Source of the DNA: Syntrophales bacterium
Lineage (GTDB): Bacteria > Desulfobacterota > Syntrophia > Syntrophales > PHBD01
NCBI GenBank assembly: GCA_035363115.1
Contig: DAOSEM010000003.1
Location: 186,001 to 250,000, forward strand
Length of the DNA: 64,000 bases
Direction of reading: 5' to 3'
The position numbers were made by a program, and so were the translations under genes. Below the pieces are notes generated by a model. The model saw only the letters and a program-made list of their open reading frames with translations. It made no database searches and was not told the origin of the DNA. Positions 1 through 8,560 of the stretch are shown here, piece by piece; within the stretch, counting starts at the first letter, position 1; each line of letters starts with the position of its first letter.

Positions 1-1
1 G

Positions 2-1042
2 GAGGTGGTGGCCGCGCTGGATCGGAAACACGGTGAAGAGCCTCTTCCCGTCGCCCAACGCCAGCCCCCGCCTCCGCCGGCCCCTCCGGCGGGAGAGGCA
101 ATGCCCGACTGGGCACGCTCCATCACGGGAGAACTCCGGGAGTTGAAGGGACTGCTTGGGAACGACCGGCCGGATCAGCAGCTCCGGGAGGAGTTGTCGG
201 AAGTCAAGGAAGCCCTCTTCACGCTCTTCGACATGCTCGGGTTCCGGCACGGCGGCGGCGATCCGTCTCCCTACGGGCGCCTGTACCACCGCCTGCTGGC
301 CAACGGGGTCTCCCGGCCGCGTGCCCTCAAGATCGTCGACGGGGTCCGCCAGGAAGGCGGCAGCGGGGAGGAGACCTACGAGGCATCCGTCCGCCGTGCA
401 CGGGAAGCGATTCTGCGCTCCATTGCCCGGGAGGAGAACCCCGGCCTGGAGAAGCGGGTGAAAGCTCTTGTCGGGCCGACCGGTGTCGGAAAGACCACGA
501 CCCTGGCGAAGCTGGCCGCCCGATTTGCCCTGGAACAGAAGCAGAAGGTCGGGCTGATCACGCTGGACACCTACCGAATCGCCTCGGTGGACCAGCTCCA
601 GACCTATGCGGACATCATGAAGCTTCCCCTGCGGGTGGCCGGGGATGGGGAAGGATTCCGGGAGTCCCTCCGGAGTTTCGATGACCGCGACGTCATCCTC
701 GTGGACACGCCGGGGAGAAATCCCGAAGACACGGAATACCTGAACGAATTGAAGCGTCAGTTCGGCGGGTCGCCCGACCTGGAAGTGAGCCTGCTGTTGA
801 CGCCGGCGATGAACAGGGAGGGCCTCCAGGTAACGGCGGACCGTTTCCGTCTCCTGGACTACGATTCGCTCATCCTGACCAAGCTCGATGAATGTCAGCG
901 CTTTGGCGTGGTCTACGACATCCTGGAGCAGGCGGGACGGCCCGTCCGGTATGTGACCTGTGGACAGAACGTGCCGCAGGATATCAAGGAAGTAACCCCG
1001 GGATCGCTGGCATCGCTGATTCTCGGGCATTCGATTCATTGA
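2..1042 (+). CDS. flhF: FlhF, SRP-type GTPase (5' end outside window)
   Basis: FlhF is the SRP-family GTPase that sets flagellar number and position at the pole together with FlhG. The visible 345 residues contain a Pro-rich linker (about 20-30), an N-domain and the G domain. Walker A GPTGVGKT is at about 157-164, followed by DTYRIASVDQL, DTPGRNPED and TKLDEC, all typical of FlhF/FtsY/Ffh. The reading frame is open to the window edge, so the N-terminal part of the family (normally about 370-450 aa in all) is missing. The GTG at 5 is unlikely to be the true start. flhG begins 12 bases downstream, the usual flhF-flhG order. Confidence 0.95.
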   Translation, partial: EVVAALDRKHGEEPLPVAQRQPPPPPAPPAGEAMPDWARSITGELRELKGLLGNDRPDQQLREELSEVKEALFTLFDMLGFRHGGGDPSPYGRLYHRLLANGVSRPRALKIVDGVRQEGGSGEETYEASVRRAREAILRSIAREENPGLEKRVKALVGPTGVGKTTTLAKLAARFALEQKQKVGLITLDTYRIASVDQLQTYADIMKLPLRVAGDGEGFRESLRSFDDRDVILVDTPGRNPEDTEYLNELKRQFGGSPDLEVSLLLTPAMNREGLQVTADRFRLLDYDSLILTKLDECQRFGVVYDILEQAGRPVRYVTCGQNVPQDIKEVTPGSLASLILGHSIH

Positions 1043-1053
1043 CGGGGGATGGT

Positions 1054-1977
1054 TTGGACCAGGCGGCAACACTCAGACAGGCCATGGAGCGGCGGGAGCG
1101 CGGAGGCGTGAAGGTCCCCGGCGGGGGAAAGTCCCACGGCGAGGGCGAGGATACGGAGGTGCGGGACAGGCCCGTCCGCGTCCTGGCTTTCACGAGCGGC
1201 AAGGGAGGCGTCGGAAAAACCAACATCGCCGCCAACATCGCCTACATCCTCTCCCAGCGCAACCGGAAGACCATCGTCCTGGACGCGGACATGGGGCTTG
1301 CCAACATCGACCTGCTCCTGGGGCTTACGCCCCGGTACAACCTGTACCACGTCCTGAAGGGGGAAAAGACCCTGGCGGAGACGCTGGTGACAGGGCCCGG
1401 CGGGATGAAGGTCCTTCCCGCCTCCTCCGGCATTGCGGAGATGACGGATCTTTCGAGAGGGCAGAAGCTGACTCTCCTGGATGCGGTCAATTCGCTGAAG
1501 AACAAGCCGGAATTCCTTCTGATCGACACGGCGGCCGGCATTTCGGGAAACGTCACCTATTTCAATTCCTCCGCCCACGAGATCATCATTGTCACCTCCG
1601 CAGAGCCGACGGCGCTGACGGATGCCTACGCCCTCATGAAGGTGCTCTACCAGGGATACGACCGGAAGAAGTTCCGTCTCGTCGTCAACATGGTCAACCA
1701 CCCGACGGAGGCCCGCGAGGCGTACGAGCGGCTGCGGCATGCGACGGACCATTTCCTGACCGTCGCCCTGGACTACCTGGGATTCATCCTCCACGACCCG
1801 AGGCTGCCCGAGGCCGTGAAAAAGCAGAAGGCCCTGGCGGAGATCTACCCTTCGTCCCCGGCAAGCCGGTGCCTCCAGGACATTGCCTCGAGGCTGTGCG
1901 GAGAGGCGCCCGGAGGGGCGGAGGGGGGAAGCATTCGGTTTTTCAGCAACAGGACCATTCGATCCAGCCGTGAATAG
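1054..1977 (+). CDS. flhG: FlhG/FleN, MinD-like ATPase regulating flagellar number
   Basis: This is a MinD/ParA-type ATPase that partners FlhF and limits flagellar number. It has the deviant Walker A SGKGGVGKTN, the switch sequence DADMGLANIDLLLG and a LLIDTAAG Walker B-like segment. The start is taken as TTG 1054, just behind a GGGGGA ribosome site and 12 bases after the flhF stop, giving 307 aa. ATG 1084 is an alternative. An in-frame extension into flhF is possible but would overlap it by 150 bases without cause. The 3' end overlaps fliA by 8 bases, suggesting translational coupling. Confidence 0.93.
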   Translation: MDQAATLRQAMERRERGGVKVPGGGKSHGEGEDTEVRDRPVRVLAFTSGKGGVGKTNIAANIAYILSQRNRKTIVLDADMGLANIDLLLGLTPRYNLYHVLKGEKTLAETLVTGPGGMKVLPASSGIAEMTDLSRGQKLTLLDAVNSLKNKPEFLLIDTAAGISGNVTYFNSSAHEIIIVTSAEPTALTDAYALMKVLYQGYDRKKFRLVVNMVNHPTEAREAYERLRHATDHFLTVALDYLGFILHDPRLPEAVKKQKALAEIYPSSPASRCLQDIASRLCGEAPGGAEGGSIRFFSNRTIRSSRE

Positions 1978-2680
1978 GAACGGGAGAGAAGGACAGATTC
2001 TGCAGTATGCGCCCATGGTGAAGCAGGTCGTCAGCCGGCTGACCGCCCGTGTGGTCATGGCGCCGGCGGATCGGGAGGCCCTGATTCAGGCCGGCGTGAT
2101 CGGCCTGATGGCCGCGCTGGAGAAGTTCGACGAGACAAAAAACGTCCGGTTCGAGACGTACGCGAAGATCCGGATCCGTGGGGCCGTGCTGGACGAGATG
2201 CGGGCCGCCGACCGTGTCCCCCGGTCCGTTCGAAGCAAGGATACAAAAATCGAGAAGGCCTTTGCAGCGCTTCAGAGACAGCTTGGCCGCCCCCCCGGCG
2301 AGGAGGAGATGGCGGATCACCTGGGCATCCCCCTGGAGGAATACTTCGAGCTCCTCGATGATGCGAAGCTGGTCAAGGTGATCAGCACCGAGGACCTTCC
2401 CCCCGATTTCATTGAACGGTACGGATGCGGCAGGCTGCAGGAGGAAATCGACCACGGCGATCCGCTCTCCCTCCTGGAGAGCGAGGAGCTCAAGGAGGGG
2501 ATCAAGAAGGCCATCGACCGGCTCCCCGAGAAGGAGCGTACGGTCCTGGCCCTGTACTATTACGAGGAACTGAACCTCAAGGAGATCGGACGGGTCCTGA
2601 ATCTGACGGAGTCAAGGATCTGCCAGATCCATACCCAGGCGGTGCTCCGGCTGCGGGGACTGCTGGGGGAGGTGCGCTGA
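1970..2680 (+). CDS. fliA: RNA polymerase sigma-28 (FliA)
   Basis: FliA is the flagellar late-gene sigma factor. The protein matches the family along its length: region 2 with YAPMVKQVV, LIQAGVIGLMAALEKFD and RIRGAVLDEMR-VPRSVR, region 3, and region 4 with LPEKERTVLALYYYEELNLKEIG. The GTG at 1970 gives 236 aa, the normal size, and overlaps flhG by 8 bases; ATG 2015 would remove part of region 2. Three sites fitting its recognition sequence lie in this window (13138, 16690, 24422). Its anti-sigma factor gene flgM is at 13196. Confidence 0.95.
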   Translation: MNRNGREGQILQYAPMVKQVVSRLTARVVMAPADREALIQAGVIGLMAALEKFDETKNVRFETYAKIRIRGAVLDEMRAADRVPRSVRSKDTKIEKAFAALQRQLGRPPGEEEMADHLGIPLEEYFELLDDAKLVKVISTEDLPPDFIERYGCGRLQEEIDHGDPLSLLESEELKEGIKKAIDRLPEKERTVLALYYYEELNLKEIGRVLNLTESRICQIHTQAVLRLRGLLGEVR

Positions 2681-2681
2681 C

Positions 2682-3920
2682 ATGGGTTCGCAGGGAACGG
2701 CCATGACCGACGCCCCGGACCGGGGCCTGACCTTCCTGGTGGTGGACGACCAGTATGACGCCCGGAAAAGCATCCGGAAGATGCTTCTTTCCCTCGGACA
2801 CACCAGCGTGCTGGAGGGCAAGGACGGTGTCGAGGCCTGGCAGCGCCTCCAGTCCGAGCCCGTGGACGTCGCGATCGTGGACCTGTTCATGCCGGGGCTC
2901 AGCGGAATCGACCTCCTCCGGCGCGTCCGGAAAGACGAGCGGTTCCGAAGCCTGCCGTTCATCATGGTGACGGGAGATCTGGCGGAAGAGATCGTGGCGG
3001 AGGCCGCGGAGACGGATGTGGACGCCTACATCATCAAGCCGTTCGCCGTCCAGACGCTGGAGGAGAAAATCAACGCGGTGCTGGGGAGGCGGACGAATCC
3101 GTCCCCGCTGGATGGGCACCTCCAGCTTGCCCAGGCTCTAATCGGGGAAGGGGAATTCAACCGCGCCCTGGGAGAGCTGAAGACGGCCATGGCCATGCAG
3201 CCGGACAATCCCCGGGTTTTTCAGACGCTGGGGGAGATGTACGTCTGCCGCGGCATGCTGGAGGACGCGGAGAAGGCCTTCCGGAAGGCGATCCTGTGCG
3301 AGCCCCGATTCACCCGGGCCTATGACAGCCTGGCGGACGTATTCGCCCGCAGGGGGGACCGGGAGCAGGAGATCGCCGTCATGCGGAAGGCAACGGCCAT
3401 CAGTCCGAAGAATGCGAACCGGCAGCTGAATCTCGGCAAGGCCCTCCTGGAGAACGACGCCGTCGAGGAGGCCAGGAAAGCCTTTGCGCAGGCCGTCCGG
3501 GTGGCGCCGGCGGATCCGTCCGTCCGCAGGGAGATCGGCGAGACCCTGCTGGCCCGGAACCTGAACAGCGAGGCCGAAGGCATCTTTCGTTCCCTCCTGC
3601 AGGAGGACCCGTCGGACGTCCACCTGTACAATCGCCTGGGCATTGCCTTCCGGAAGCAGGGCCGTTTCCGGGAGGCCATCGACCTGTATCGAAAGGCGCT
3701 CTGTCTGGATCCCGAGGACGACCATCTCCATTACAACTTGGCCAGGGTCCTGATGGAGGACGGACGCGAGGGCGAGGCGAGGGTGCATGTTCTGAAAGCC
3801 CTCGAACTGTATCCGGATTTCATGGAAGCGAAAGACCTGCTGGACTGTCTCGAACAGGGACATGCCGGGGAGCCGCCGGAGCGGGTGATCGACGCCCCGG
3901 CCGACCGGGCTGGCGGATAA
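2682..3920 (+). CDS. CheY-like receiver fused to TPR repeats
   Basis: The N-terminal 125 residues form a receiver domain: VVDD acidic pair, phospho-acceptor Asp about 67 in IVDLFMPG, switch Thr in MVTGD and conserved Lys in IIKPF. From about residue 140 to 400 there are serial TPR units (for example FQTLGEMYVCRGMLEDAEKA). The ATG 2682 has GGAGGT at 9 bases and lies one base after fliA. No DNA-binding or enzymatic output domain is present, so the output is probably protein binding through the TPRs. It sits in the same run as a histidine kinase (4570), its likely phosphodonor by position only. Specific function unknown. Confidence 0.85.
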   Translation: MGSQGTAMTDAPDRGLTFLVVDDQYDARKSIRKMLLSLGHTSVLEGKDGVEAWQRLQSEPVDVAIVDLFMPGLSGIDLLRRVRKDERFRSLPFIMVTGDLAEEIVAEAAETDVDAYIIKPFAVQTLEEKINAVLGRRTNPSPLDGHLQLAQALIGEGEFNRALGELKTAMAMQPDNPRVFQTLGEMYVCRGMLEDAEKAFRKAILCEPRFTRAYDSLADVFARRGDREQEIAVMRKATAISPKNANRQLNLGKALLENDAVEEARKAFAQAVRVAPADPSVRREIGETLLARNLNSEAEGIFRSLLQEDPSDVHLYNRLGIAFRKQGRFREAIDLYRKALCLDPEDDHLHYNLARVLMEDGREGEARVHVLKALELYPDFMEAKDLLDCLEQGHAGEPPERVIDAPADRAGG

Positions 3921-3948
3921 GGAAGCGCGGGCCGAGGAAGGAGCCGCC

Positions 3949-4524
3949 ATGGCACAGCAAAAGGCCAAACTGGACATTCTGGACATTCCCCTGGACAGCG
4001 ATTTTGCTCTGGAGACCCCGCCGCCTCCGGATTCCGGAGGGGACCCGAAACCGGAGCCGGCGAAACGGCCCTGGTACAGAAACCGGTGGGTGATCGCGGG
4101 AGGTCTCGGCACCGGTCTTCTCGGGATCCTGGCGGCGGCCGTCCTTTTCGTCTGGAACCCGCTGGACCGGGGAAGGCAGCCCGGAACGACGGTTTCCAGT
4201 GCGGTCAGGATGCCCGCCGGGGCGTCCGCGGCGGCGTCCCTGGTCGAGGAGTTCTACGTCGACGTGAAGGATGCCTTGGGAGCGCCGAAGCTGGCGGTGG
4301 TCAACCTTGCGCTGGATCCGGCGGACCGGAAGGTCCTTCCCGAGATGAACGGACCGGACGTCCGGAAGGCGATCCATGCGATCCTGTCTGCGAAAACGGC
4401 GGAAGTGCTGAGAGCGCCCAAGGAAAGGGAAGACCTCCGGAAGGAGATCACCGCCGGCATCAACCAAGTCCTGAAACGCGATGCCGTCAAAACCGTCTGG
4501 TTTTCGGATCTCAATGTGTGGTGA
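3949..4524 (+). CDS. FliL-like flagellar basal-body-associated protein
   Basis: This 191-aa protein has a Pro-rich cytoplasmic N terminus, one membrane segment at about 48-70, and a periplasmic domain. The C-terminal pattern (AIHAILS, then REDLRKEITAGINQVL and VKTVWFSDLNVW) is that of the FliL family, which surrounds the stator units and ends in a similar beta strand. It is somewhat divergent, so fliL is not assigned as the symbol. It lies between the receiver-TPR gene and a histidine kinase gene, all on the plus strand with short gaps, consistent with one operon. Confidence 0.75.
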   Translation: MAQQKAKLDILDIPLDSDFALETPPPPDSGGDPKPEPAKRPWYRNRWVIAGGLGTGLLGILAAAVLFVWNPLDRGRQPGTTVSSAVRMPAGASAAASLVEEFYVDVKDALGAPKLAVVNLALDPADRKVLPEMNGPDVRKAIHAILSAKTAEVLRAPKEREDLRKEITAGINQVLKRDAVKTVWFSDLNVW

Positions 4525-4569
4525 GCGGGAAGCGGCCGGCGGCGGAAGAGGGAGCGGGGAAAGCGGACG

Positions 4570-5361
4570 ATGGAATCCAGGAAGGAAACATCCCATACCG
4601 CCGATTGGCAGCGCATGATCGTTCATGATATGAAAAGTCCGTTGATGATGGTCGTGGCGAACCTGGATCTGCTTTCCCGATGCCGCCTGCGCGCCCGGGA
4701 AGAGGATCTCCTCCGGAGCGCCCTCGAGGGATGCCGGGATCTCCAGCGCATGATCCAGGGGTACCTGCGAATCTCGCGCCTGGGGGAGAGCGGGCCCCCC
4801 CTCGAGTTGTCCGTCGTCCGCGTCGGCTCCTTCTTCCGCCGGCTGGAAAGAATGTGGGTGGCCCTGTGCCGGAACAGGGACATCCGCCTCGAGTTCGACC
4901 TCGATGAGGCCCCGTCGACGCTGGTCGCAGACGAGCCCCTGTTGGAGAGGGTTCTTTCCAACCTGATGCTGAACGCCGTCGCCCAGGTCGAGCGGGGCGG
5001 TCGTATCGGTGTCCGCGTATGGACCGCCTCGACGGGCCGGATCCGCATTTCCGTGATTGACGACGGGGCGGGGATGCCCGGGGCTCTCAAGGCGGCCCTG
5101 GTTCGTTGCCTTCCGGGTGAGACGTCCGGCGGTCCTGTGAACGAATCCGGGACCGGGAGGAGCGAGCCCGGGATCGGGCTGGCCTTCTGCCGTCTGGCCT
5201 GTGAGCTTCACGGAGGAAAGATCTGGGCGGAAGGGGGGCCGTTACGGGGGACCGTTGTCCACGTGGAACTGCCGGCGGACCTGGTTCCTTCCGGAAGCGG
5301 TTTGCTGGATGGACCGGAAGTGTCCAGAAAGAGGGATGGCGATGGAGATGCAAGAGCTTGA
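4570..5361 (+). CDS. Soluble sensor histidine kinase
   Basis: The 263-aa protein starts almost directly at the dimerisation helix with the phospho-acceptor His about 19 in VHDMKSPL. It continues with a full ATPase domain: N-box SNLMLNAV, DDGAGMPG and GIGLAFC. There is no membrane segment and no room for an input domain, so signal input must come from partner proteins. It overlaps the next gene by about 20 bases. Its location between flagellar genes and close to the receiver-TPR gene (2682) suggests a local phosphorelay; that pairing is inference. Confidence 0.85.
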   Translation: MESRKETSHTADWQRMIVHDMKSPLMMVVANLDLLSRCRLRAREEDLLRSALEGCRDLQRMIQGYLRISRLGESGPPLELSVVRVGSFFRRLERMWVALCRNRDIRLEFDLDEAPSTLVADEPLLERVLSNLMLNAVAQVERGGRIGVRVWTASTGRIRISVIDDGAGMPGALKAALVRCLPGETSGGPVNESGTGRSEPGIGLAFCRLACELHGGKIWAEGGPLRGTVVHVELPADLVPSGSGLLDGPEVSRKRDGDGDARA

Positions 5362-6106
5362 GCGTGCCCTGGAAGGGTCCTTCGCGGATACGATGCTGTT
5401 CGCCTTTGTGCCGGGGCTTCTTCACAATTTTGCCAATCCGCTCAACGGGATCATGGGGCGGGCGAAGATCCTCGAACGGCGCCTGGAAAACCTGCAGGCG
5501 GCCATGGGAAAAGCCGGGGTTCATCTGCCGGGAACGCTGGCGGAGGACTGGTTGAAGATACAGTCCGACGTCCGGCTGCTCAACACCGAATCGGAGCGGT
5601 TTGCCGACGTCTTCCAGGATGTGGCCTCCCGTTTCGGGATCCTCTCCCACAAGAAGGAGGAGCGGTTCGATCTGGCGGCCCTGGTGCGCCGGGAGGTTCG
5701 TTTCGCGGATCATTACCTGGATTTCAAGCACCGGGTCAAAAAGGTGCTGGACCTGTCCGAAGGGGTTCCTCCGGTGCGGGGTGTCCAGGCCCATTTCGCC
5801 ATGGCCCTCTGGGCCGTGTTCCGCCATGCGGCGTCCCGCCTTGGATCGCAGGGAGAACAAGAGCTTCACGTGACGGTCGGGAAGGAGAACGATCGGGTTC
5901 TGCTTGGAATCCGCCACACCGGAGCGCCCTTCACGGACGAGGAGCGGGAAGACGTCCGGGGAGTCCTGGAGGAGAACCGGATCTCCCGGCTTCAGGACCC
6001 CGCCCATGGAGCACTCTGCCTGTCCCTGCTTCTCTTGAGGCATTACGGGGCAGCCGTTTCCGCACAGAGCGGCGGGGAAATCGGAATTTCATTTCCCGCC
6101 GGCTGA
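5342..6106 (+). CDS. Histidine-kinase-like protein with degenerate ATPase domain
   Basis: The N-terminal part has a kinase-style H-box, LHNFANPLNGIMG, and a helical hairpin. The C-terminal half keeps only the outline of the ATPase fold: the expected N-box Asn is absent (ALWAVFRHAA) and the DxGxG motif is replaced by IRHTGAPF. It is therefore probably unable to bind ATP and may act as a phosphotransfer or scaffold protein for the kinase encoded just upstream. The start is taken as ATG 5342 behind GAGGG; ATG 5336 is also possible. It overlaps the kinase gene by 20 bases, implying coupled translation. 254 aa. Confidence 0.75.
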   Translation: MEMQELERALEGSFADTMLFAFVPGLLHNFANPLNGIMGRAKILERRLENLQAAMGKAGVHLPGTLAEDWLKIQSDVRLLNTESERFADVFQDVASRFGILSHKKEERFDLAALVRREVRFADHYLDFKHRVKKVLDLSEGVPPVRGVQAHFAMALWAVFRHAASRLGSQGEQELHVTVGKENDRVLLGIRHTGAPFTDEEREDVRGVLEENRISRLQDPAHGALCLSLLLLRHYGAAVSAQSGGEIGISFPAG

Positions 6107-6123
6107 TTGCATGGACATGAGCG

Positions 6124-6420
6124 ATGGATATTCGAAGACCGATTCTTCCGATTCCCGGAGCCGAGGCGGTCGCCCAGGTCCAGTCCCAGGTGCCTGACCG
6201 GCAGCGGCACTCCGCCTCCTGGGGGAAGCGGGAGAAAAGAAAGGCCTTTCCCGCCCCGGAGAACGAAGAGCGGGAGGAGACGATGGTCAGCGGGCGGGAC
6301 GAAGAAGATGCGTCCCCGGAATCGGCTCGAAAAGGACGGGCCATCGAAACGGTGGTGGACGACGGCCATGTTCCGGAGGACGAGCGGATCCAGGGAAGCC
6401 GCCTGGACGTGCTTGCCTGA
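6124..6420 (+). CDS. Small hypothetical protein of flagellar locus
   Basis: A 98-aa protein with a charged, low-complexity middle (KREKRKAF, ENEEREE) and a C terminus ending GSRLDVLA. Genes of this size with a similar C-terminal RLD(V/I) ending occur in flagellar operons of related bacteria, but I do not recognise a named family. It fits the gap between two clear genes on the same strand (17 and 21 bases), which supports it being coding. A 115-aa reading frame at 6107-6454 on the same strand overlaps it and looks less protein-like (Arg/Ser/Pro-rich). Confidence 0.55.
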   Translation: MDIRRPILPIPGAEAVAQVQSQVPDRQRHSASWGKREKRKAFPAPENEEREETMVSGRDEEDASPESARKGRAIETVVDDGHVPEDERIQGSRLDVLA

Positions 6421-6441
6421 CGGAGGATACGGGGGGACAAT

Positions 6442-6906
6442 ATGCTGGCAATGACGACAAGGGATTTCCTGCTGCTGCAGCTGGGCATGGATCTGGCCCT
6501 GGCTCTCCTCGTTCTCTTCCTCTTCTGGCAGATCCGCCGGGTCGTGGGCCGGAAGCAGGCCCGTCCCGATGAGAAAGAGGTGCAGGCCCTCCGGCAGCTC
6601 GTCGAGGACTCCCGCAACGCAACCGATCAATTTCTGGCGGCCGTCCAGGAAAGCAAGACGACGCTCAAGGAGCTGGCCCGGGCCCTGGACGAGCGGGAAA
6701 AGCGGATCCGGGAGCTTCTCGCCCTCTACCCGGAGGCGTCGGAACGACAGGAACCGGACACCGCCGCTCCGCCGGCGGGGGATCCGAGGGCCGCACAGAT
6801 CCTGGCCCTGGCCGCCCGAGGACTCTCGGAGCGCGAGATCGCCCGTCACACCGGCATCCCGGACGGGGAAGTCCACCTCATCCTGAATCTGACCGGGAAG
6901 AGGTAA
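6442..6906 (+). CDS. DUF2802-like membrane-anchored protein
   Basis: This 154-aa protein has one N-terminal membrane helix (about 8-32), a coiled-coil region (about 40-95, with KTTLKELARALDEREKRIREL) and a C-terminal helix-turn-helix-like segment (ILALAARGLSEREIARHTGIPDGEVHLIL). That layout matches DUF2802-type proteins that commonly accompany flagellar and chemotaxis genes. The ATG has GGGGGA nearby. The C-terminal motif resembles a sigma-region-4-like HTH, but a membrane-tethered DNA-binding role is only a guess. No enzymatic motif is seen. Confidence 0.7.
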   Translation: MLAMTTRDFLLLQLGMDLALALLVLFLFWQIRRVVGRKQARPDEKEVQALRQLVEDSRNATDQFLAAVQESKTTLKELARALDEREKRIRELLALYPEASERQEPDTAAPPAGDPRAAQILALAARGLSEREIARHTGIPDGEVHLILNLTGKR

Positions 6907-6936
6907 GCCTGGCCGGGGCGTGGCGGACCGATCCCC

Positions 6937-8100
6937 ATGAAACTCATATCCCTCAACGATCCTTCGGTAACTCCCGTATCTCCGGTAAATCGAACCCGGC
7001 CGGCCGGCCTTTCCCTGCTCTCGGTCGGCGAGCGGGTGGAGGCGCTGGTTCTCGAAGTCCGCGAGAGGGGCCTGCTGCTTCTGGACATCGGGGGCAACCG
7101 GGTCCTGGCGGAGACGAAGCAGACCCTGGGCGAAGGCGCACGGTTTGCCGCCCGGGTCACCCAGAACTCCCCGCAGATCGTGCTCCAGGTTCTGGCGGGC
7201 GATGCTCCGGCCGGACAGGAATCCCTCCCGGAGTCTCTCGGTATCTTTCGCAGCCGGCCCGGTCTCCTGGGGGACATGTTCCGGCAGCTGTCCACCCTGG
7301 TCGAGTCCCTGGCAGACACCCTTCCAGGAGATATGCCCCCGCAGCTGGCGGCGGCACGGAGCAGCCTGCAGGGTCTCCTTTCCTCGCTTATTTCCCCCGG
7401 CTCCGGGAAGCAGTCGTCCGCGGGTGCCGGCGAGGCCCAGGCAGGGCTCCCAGCGCCGGCGGACGGTGACGGGAATCCCGTGGTCCGTCTCCCCGACGGA
7501 GGAAATGTTCCGGAAAAAGCAGCCCCGGGAACGCTCCGGGAATCACTGGTGCGCCTGGCCGAGGCGGCCGAGCGGGAGATGGCGGCCATGGATGCCGGCG
7601 CTCCCGGTCGGAAAAGCCTGGAGCAGGCGGCATCCACCGCCCGGTCGGCCCTGGAGACCCTCGATGTTCACCGGGATGTCAATATTTTGTCGCGCCGGGA
7701 GGGCGGACCGTTTGTGCTTCAGGTCCCCGCGGCGTTTCCCGGCGGGATCCGGGTCCAGGACCTCTTCCTCTATCCCGAGGGCGGACAGGAGGGGGGCGGG
7801 GGGGAAGACAAAGAGGCCTTCCGGATGGTCCTCTGCCTCAACATGGAAACCCTCGGGGACATCCTGGTGGATGCCCGGCTGGCCGCGGGGAGGATGAGCG
7901 GAACCCTGCGCTGCGGCACGGAAGAGGTCCGGGAGTATCTCCAGTCCGGACTGGACGACCTCCGTGAGCGCCTGGCGGCGTCGGGATTCCCCGACGCGGG
8001 GATCGTCTGCCTGACGGACCACGACATTGCCCGGACCATCCTGGACAGAAAGCAGTCCCTGCCCATCTTTCAGAGAGACGCCGTCAATCTGTACGCCTGA
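6937..8100 (+). CDS. FliK-like hook-length control protein
   Basis: The 387-aa protein has an N-terminal beta-rich part (VGERVEALVLEVRERGLLLLDIGG) as in FliK-related proteins, a variable Pro/Ala/Gly-rich middle, and a C-terminal domain of the flagellar hook-length control type (LCLNMETLGDILVDARL, then VREYLQSGLDDLRERLAASG). FliK measures hook length and switches export specificity by contacting FlhB. Its neighbour flhX (8166) is an FlhB C-terminal homologue, which fits this role. It could be a second FliK paralogue rather than the main one. Confidence 0.75.
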   Translation: MKLISLNDPSVTPVSPVNRTRPAGLSLLSVGERVEALVLEVRERGLLLLDIGGNRVLAETKQTLGEGARFAARVTQNSPQIVLQVLAGDAPAGQESLPESLGIFRSRPGLLGDMFRQLSTLVESLADTLPGDMPPQLAAARSSLQGLLSSLISPGSGKQSSAGAGEAQAGLPAPADGDGNPVVRLPDGGNVPEKAAPGTLRESLVRLAEAAEREMAAMDAGAPGRKSLEQAASTARSALETLDVHRDVNILSRREGGPFVLQVPAAFPGGIRVQDLFLYPEGGQEGGGGEDKEAFRMVLCLNMETLGDILVDARLAAGRMSGTLRCGTEEVREYLQSGLDDLRERLAASGFPDAGIVCLTDHDIARTILDRKQSLPIFQRDAVNLYA

Positions 8101-8165
8101 CGGCCCATGCATGGCGGCGAACCGGACCCGCAAACGGGAGGAGACGGCCGCCGCGAAGGGAACCC

Positions 8166-8465
8166 ATGAACGCGGAACGCCCCGGAGATAAAAAAGAAAA
8201 GTCCCCCCTGGCGGCGGCCCTGAAGTACGACGGCAAGCCGGGCTCGGCCCCGCGGGTGACCGCCAAGGGTCGCGGCGAGGTGGCGGAGCGGATCATCGAG
8301 ACGGCCCGCCTCCACGGAGTCCCGGTTCAGGAAAATTCCGCCCTTGTCCAGTTCCTGTATCGCCTCGACGTTGATGAGGAAATCCCCGTCGAGCTGTATC
8401 GGGCCGTCGCGGAGATCCTGGCCTTCGTATACTCCCTGGACGAGCGACGCCGCGCCGGGTTGTAG
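8166..8465 (+). CDS. FlhB-like C-terminal domain protein (FlhX/FhlB type)
   Basis: The 99-aa protein matches the cytoplasmic C-terminal domain of FlhB/YscU export-switch proteins: AAALKYDGKPGSAPRVTAKGRG, then IIETARLHGVPVQENSALVQFLY and a final AEILAFVYSLDE. It begins after the autocleavage site, so NPTH is absent, as are the FlhB membrane segments. Such stand-alone proteins are known beside fliK-like genes and can substitute partly for the FlhB C-terminal domain. It follows the fliK-like gene directly and precedes the sigma-54 promoter of flgF. Confidence 0.85.
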   Translation: MNAERPGDKKEKSPLAAALKYDGKPGSAPRVTAKGRGEVAERIIETARLHGVPVQENSALVQFLYRLDVDEEIPVELYRAVAEILAFVYSLDERRRAGL

Positions 8466-8508
8466 GGGAGCCCGTCTTTCCATTTCACCCTCCGTTGTTC
8501 CTCCCTCC

Positions 8509-8524
8509 AGGCATGCTCCTTGCT
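8509..8524 (+). promoter_or_regulatory. Sigma-54 promoter of flgF-flgG-flgA-flgH-flgI-flgJ
   Basis: The sequence AGGCATGCTCCTTGCT has GG at 8510-8511 and GC at 8522-8523, exactly 12 bases apart as required for -24/-12 recognition (consensus TGGCACG-N4-TTGCW). The flgF start is 38 bases downstream. It lies in the only sizeable gap (8466-8560) in this run of genes. Confidence 0.7.
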
Positions 8525-8560
8525 TCATAAATCGGCATCAATCAACGAGGAACATGAACC

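Noticed and set aside
3820..5211. 463-aa minus-strand frame opposite the FliL-like and kinase genes
   Set aside because: No motifs and low-complexity Arg/Pro/Gly composition; real genes lie on the plus strand.
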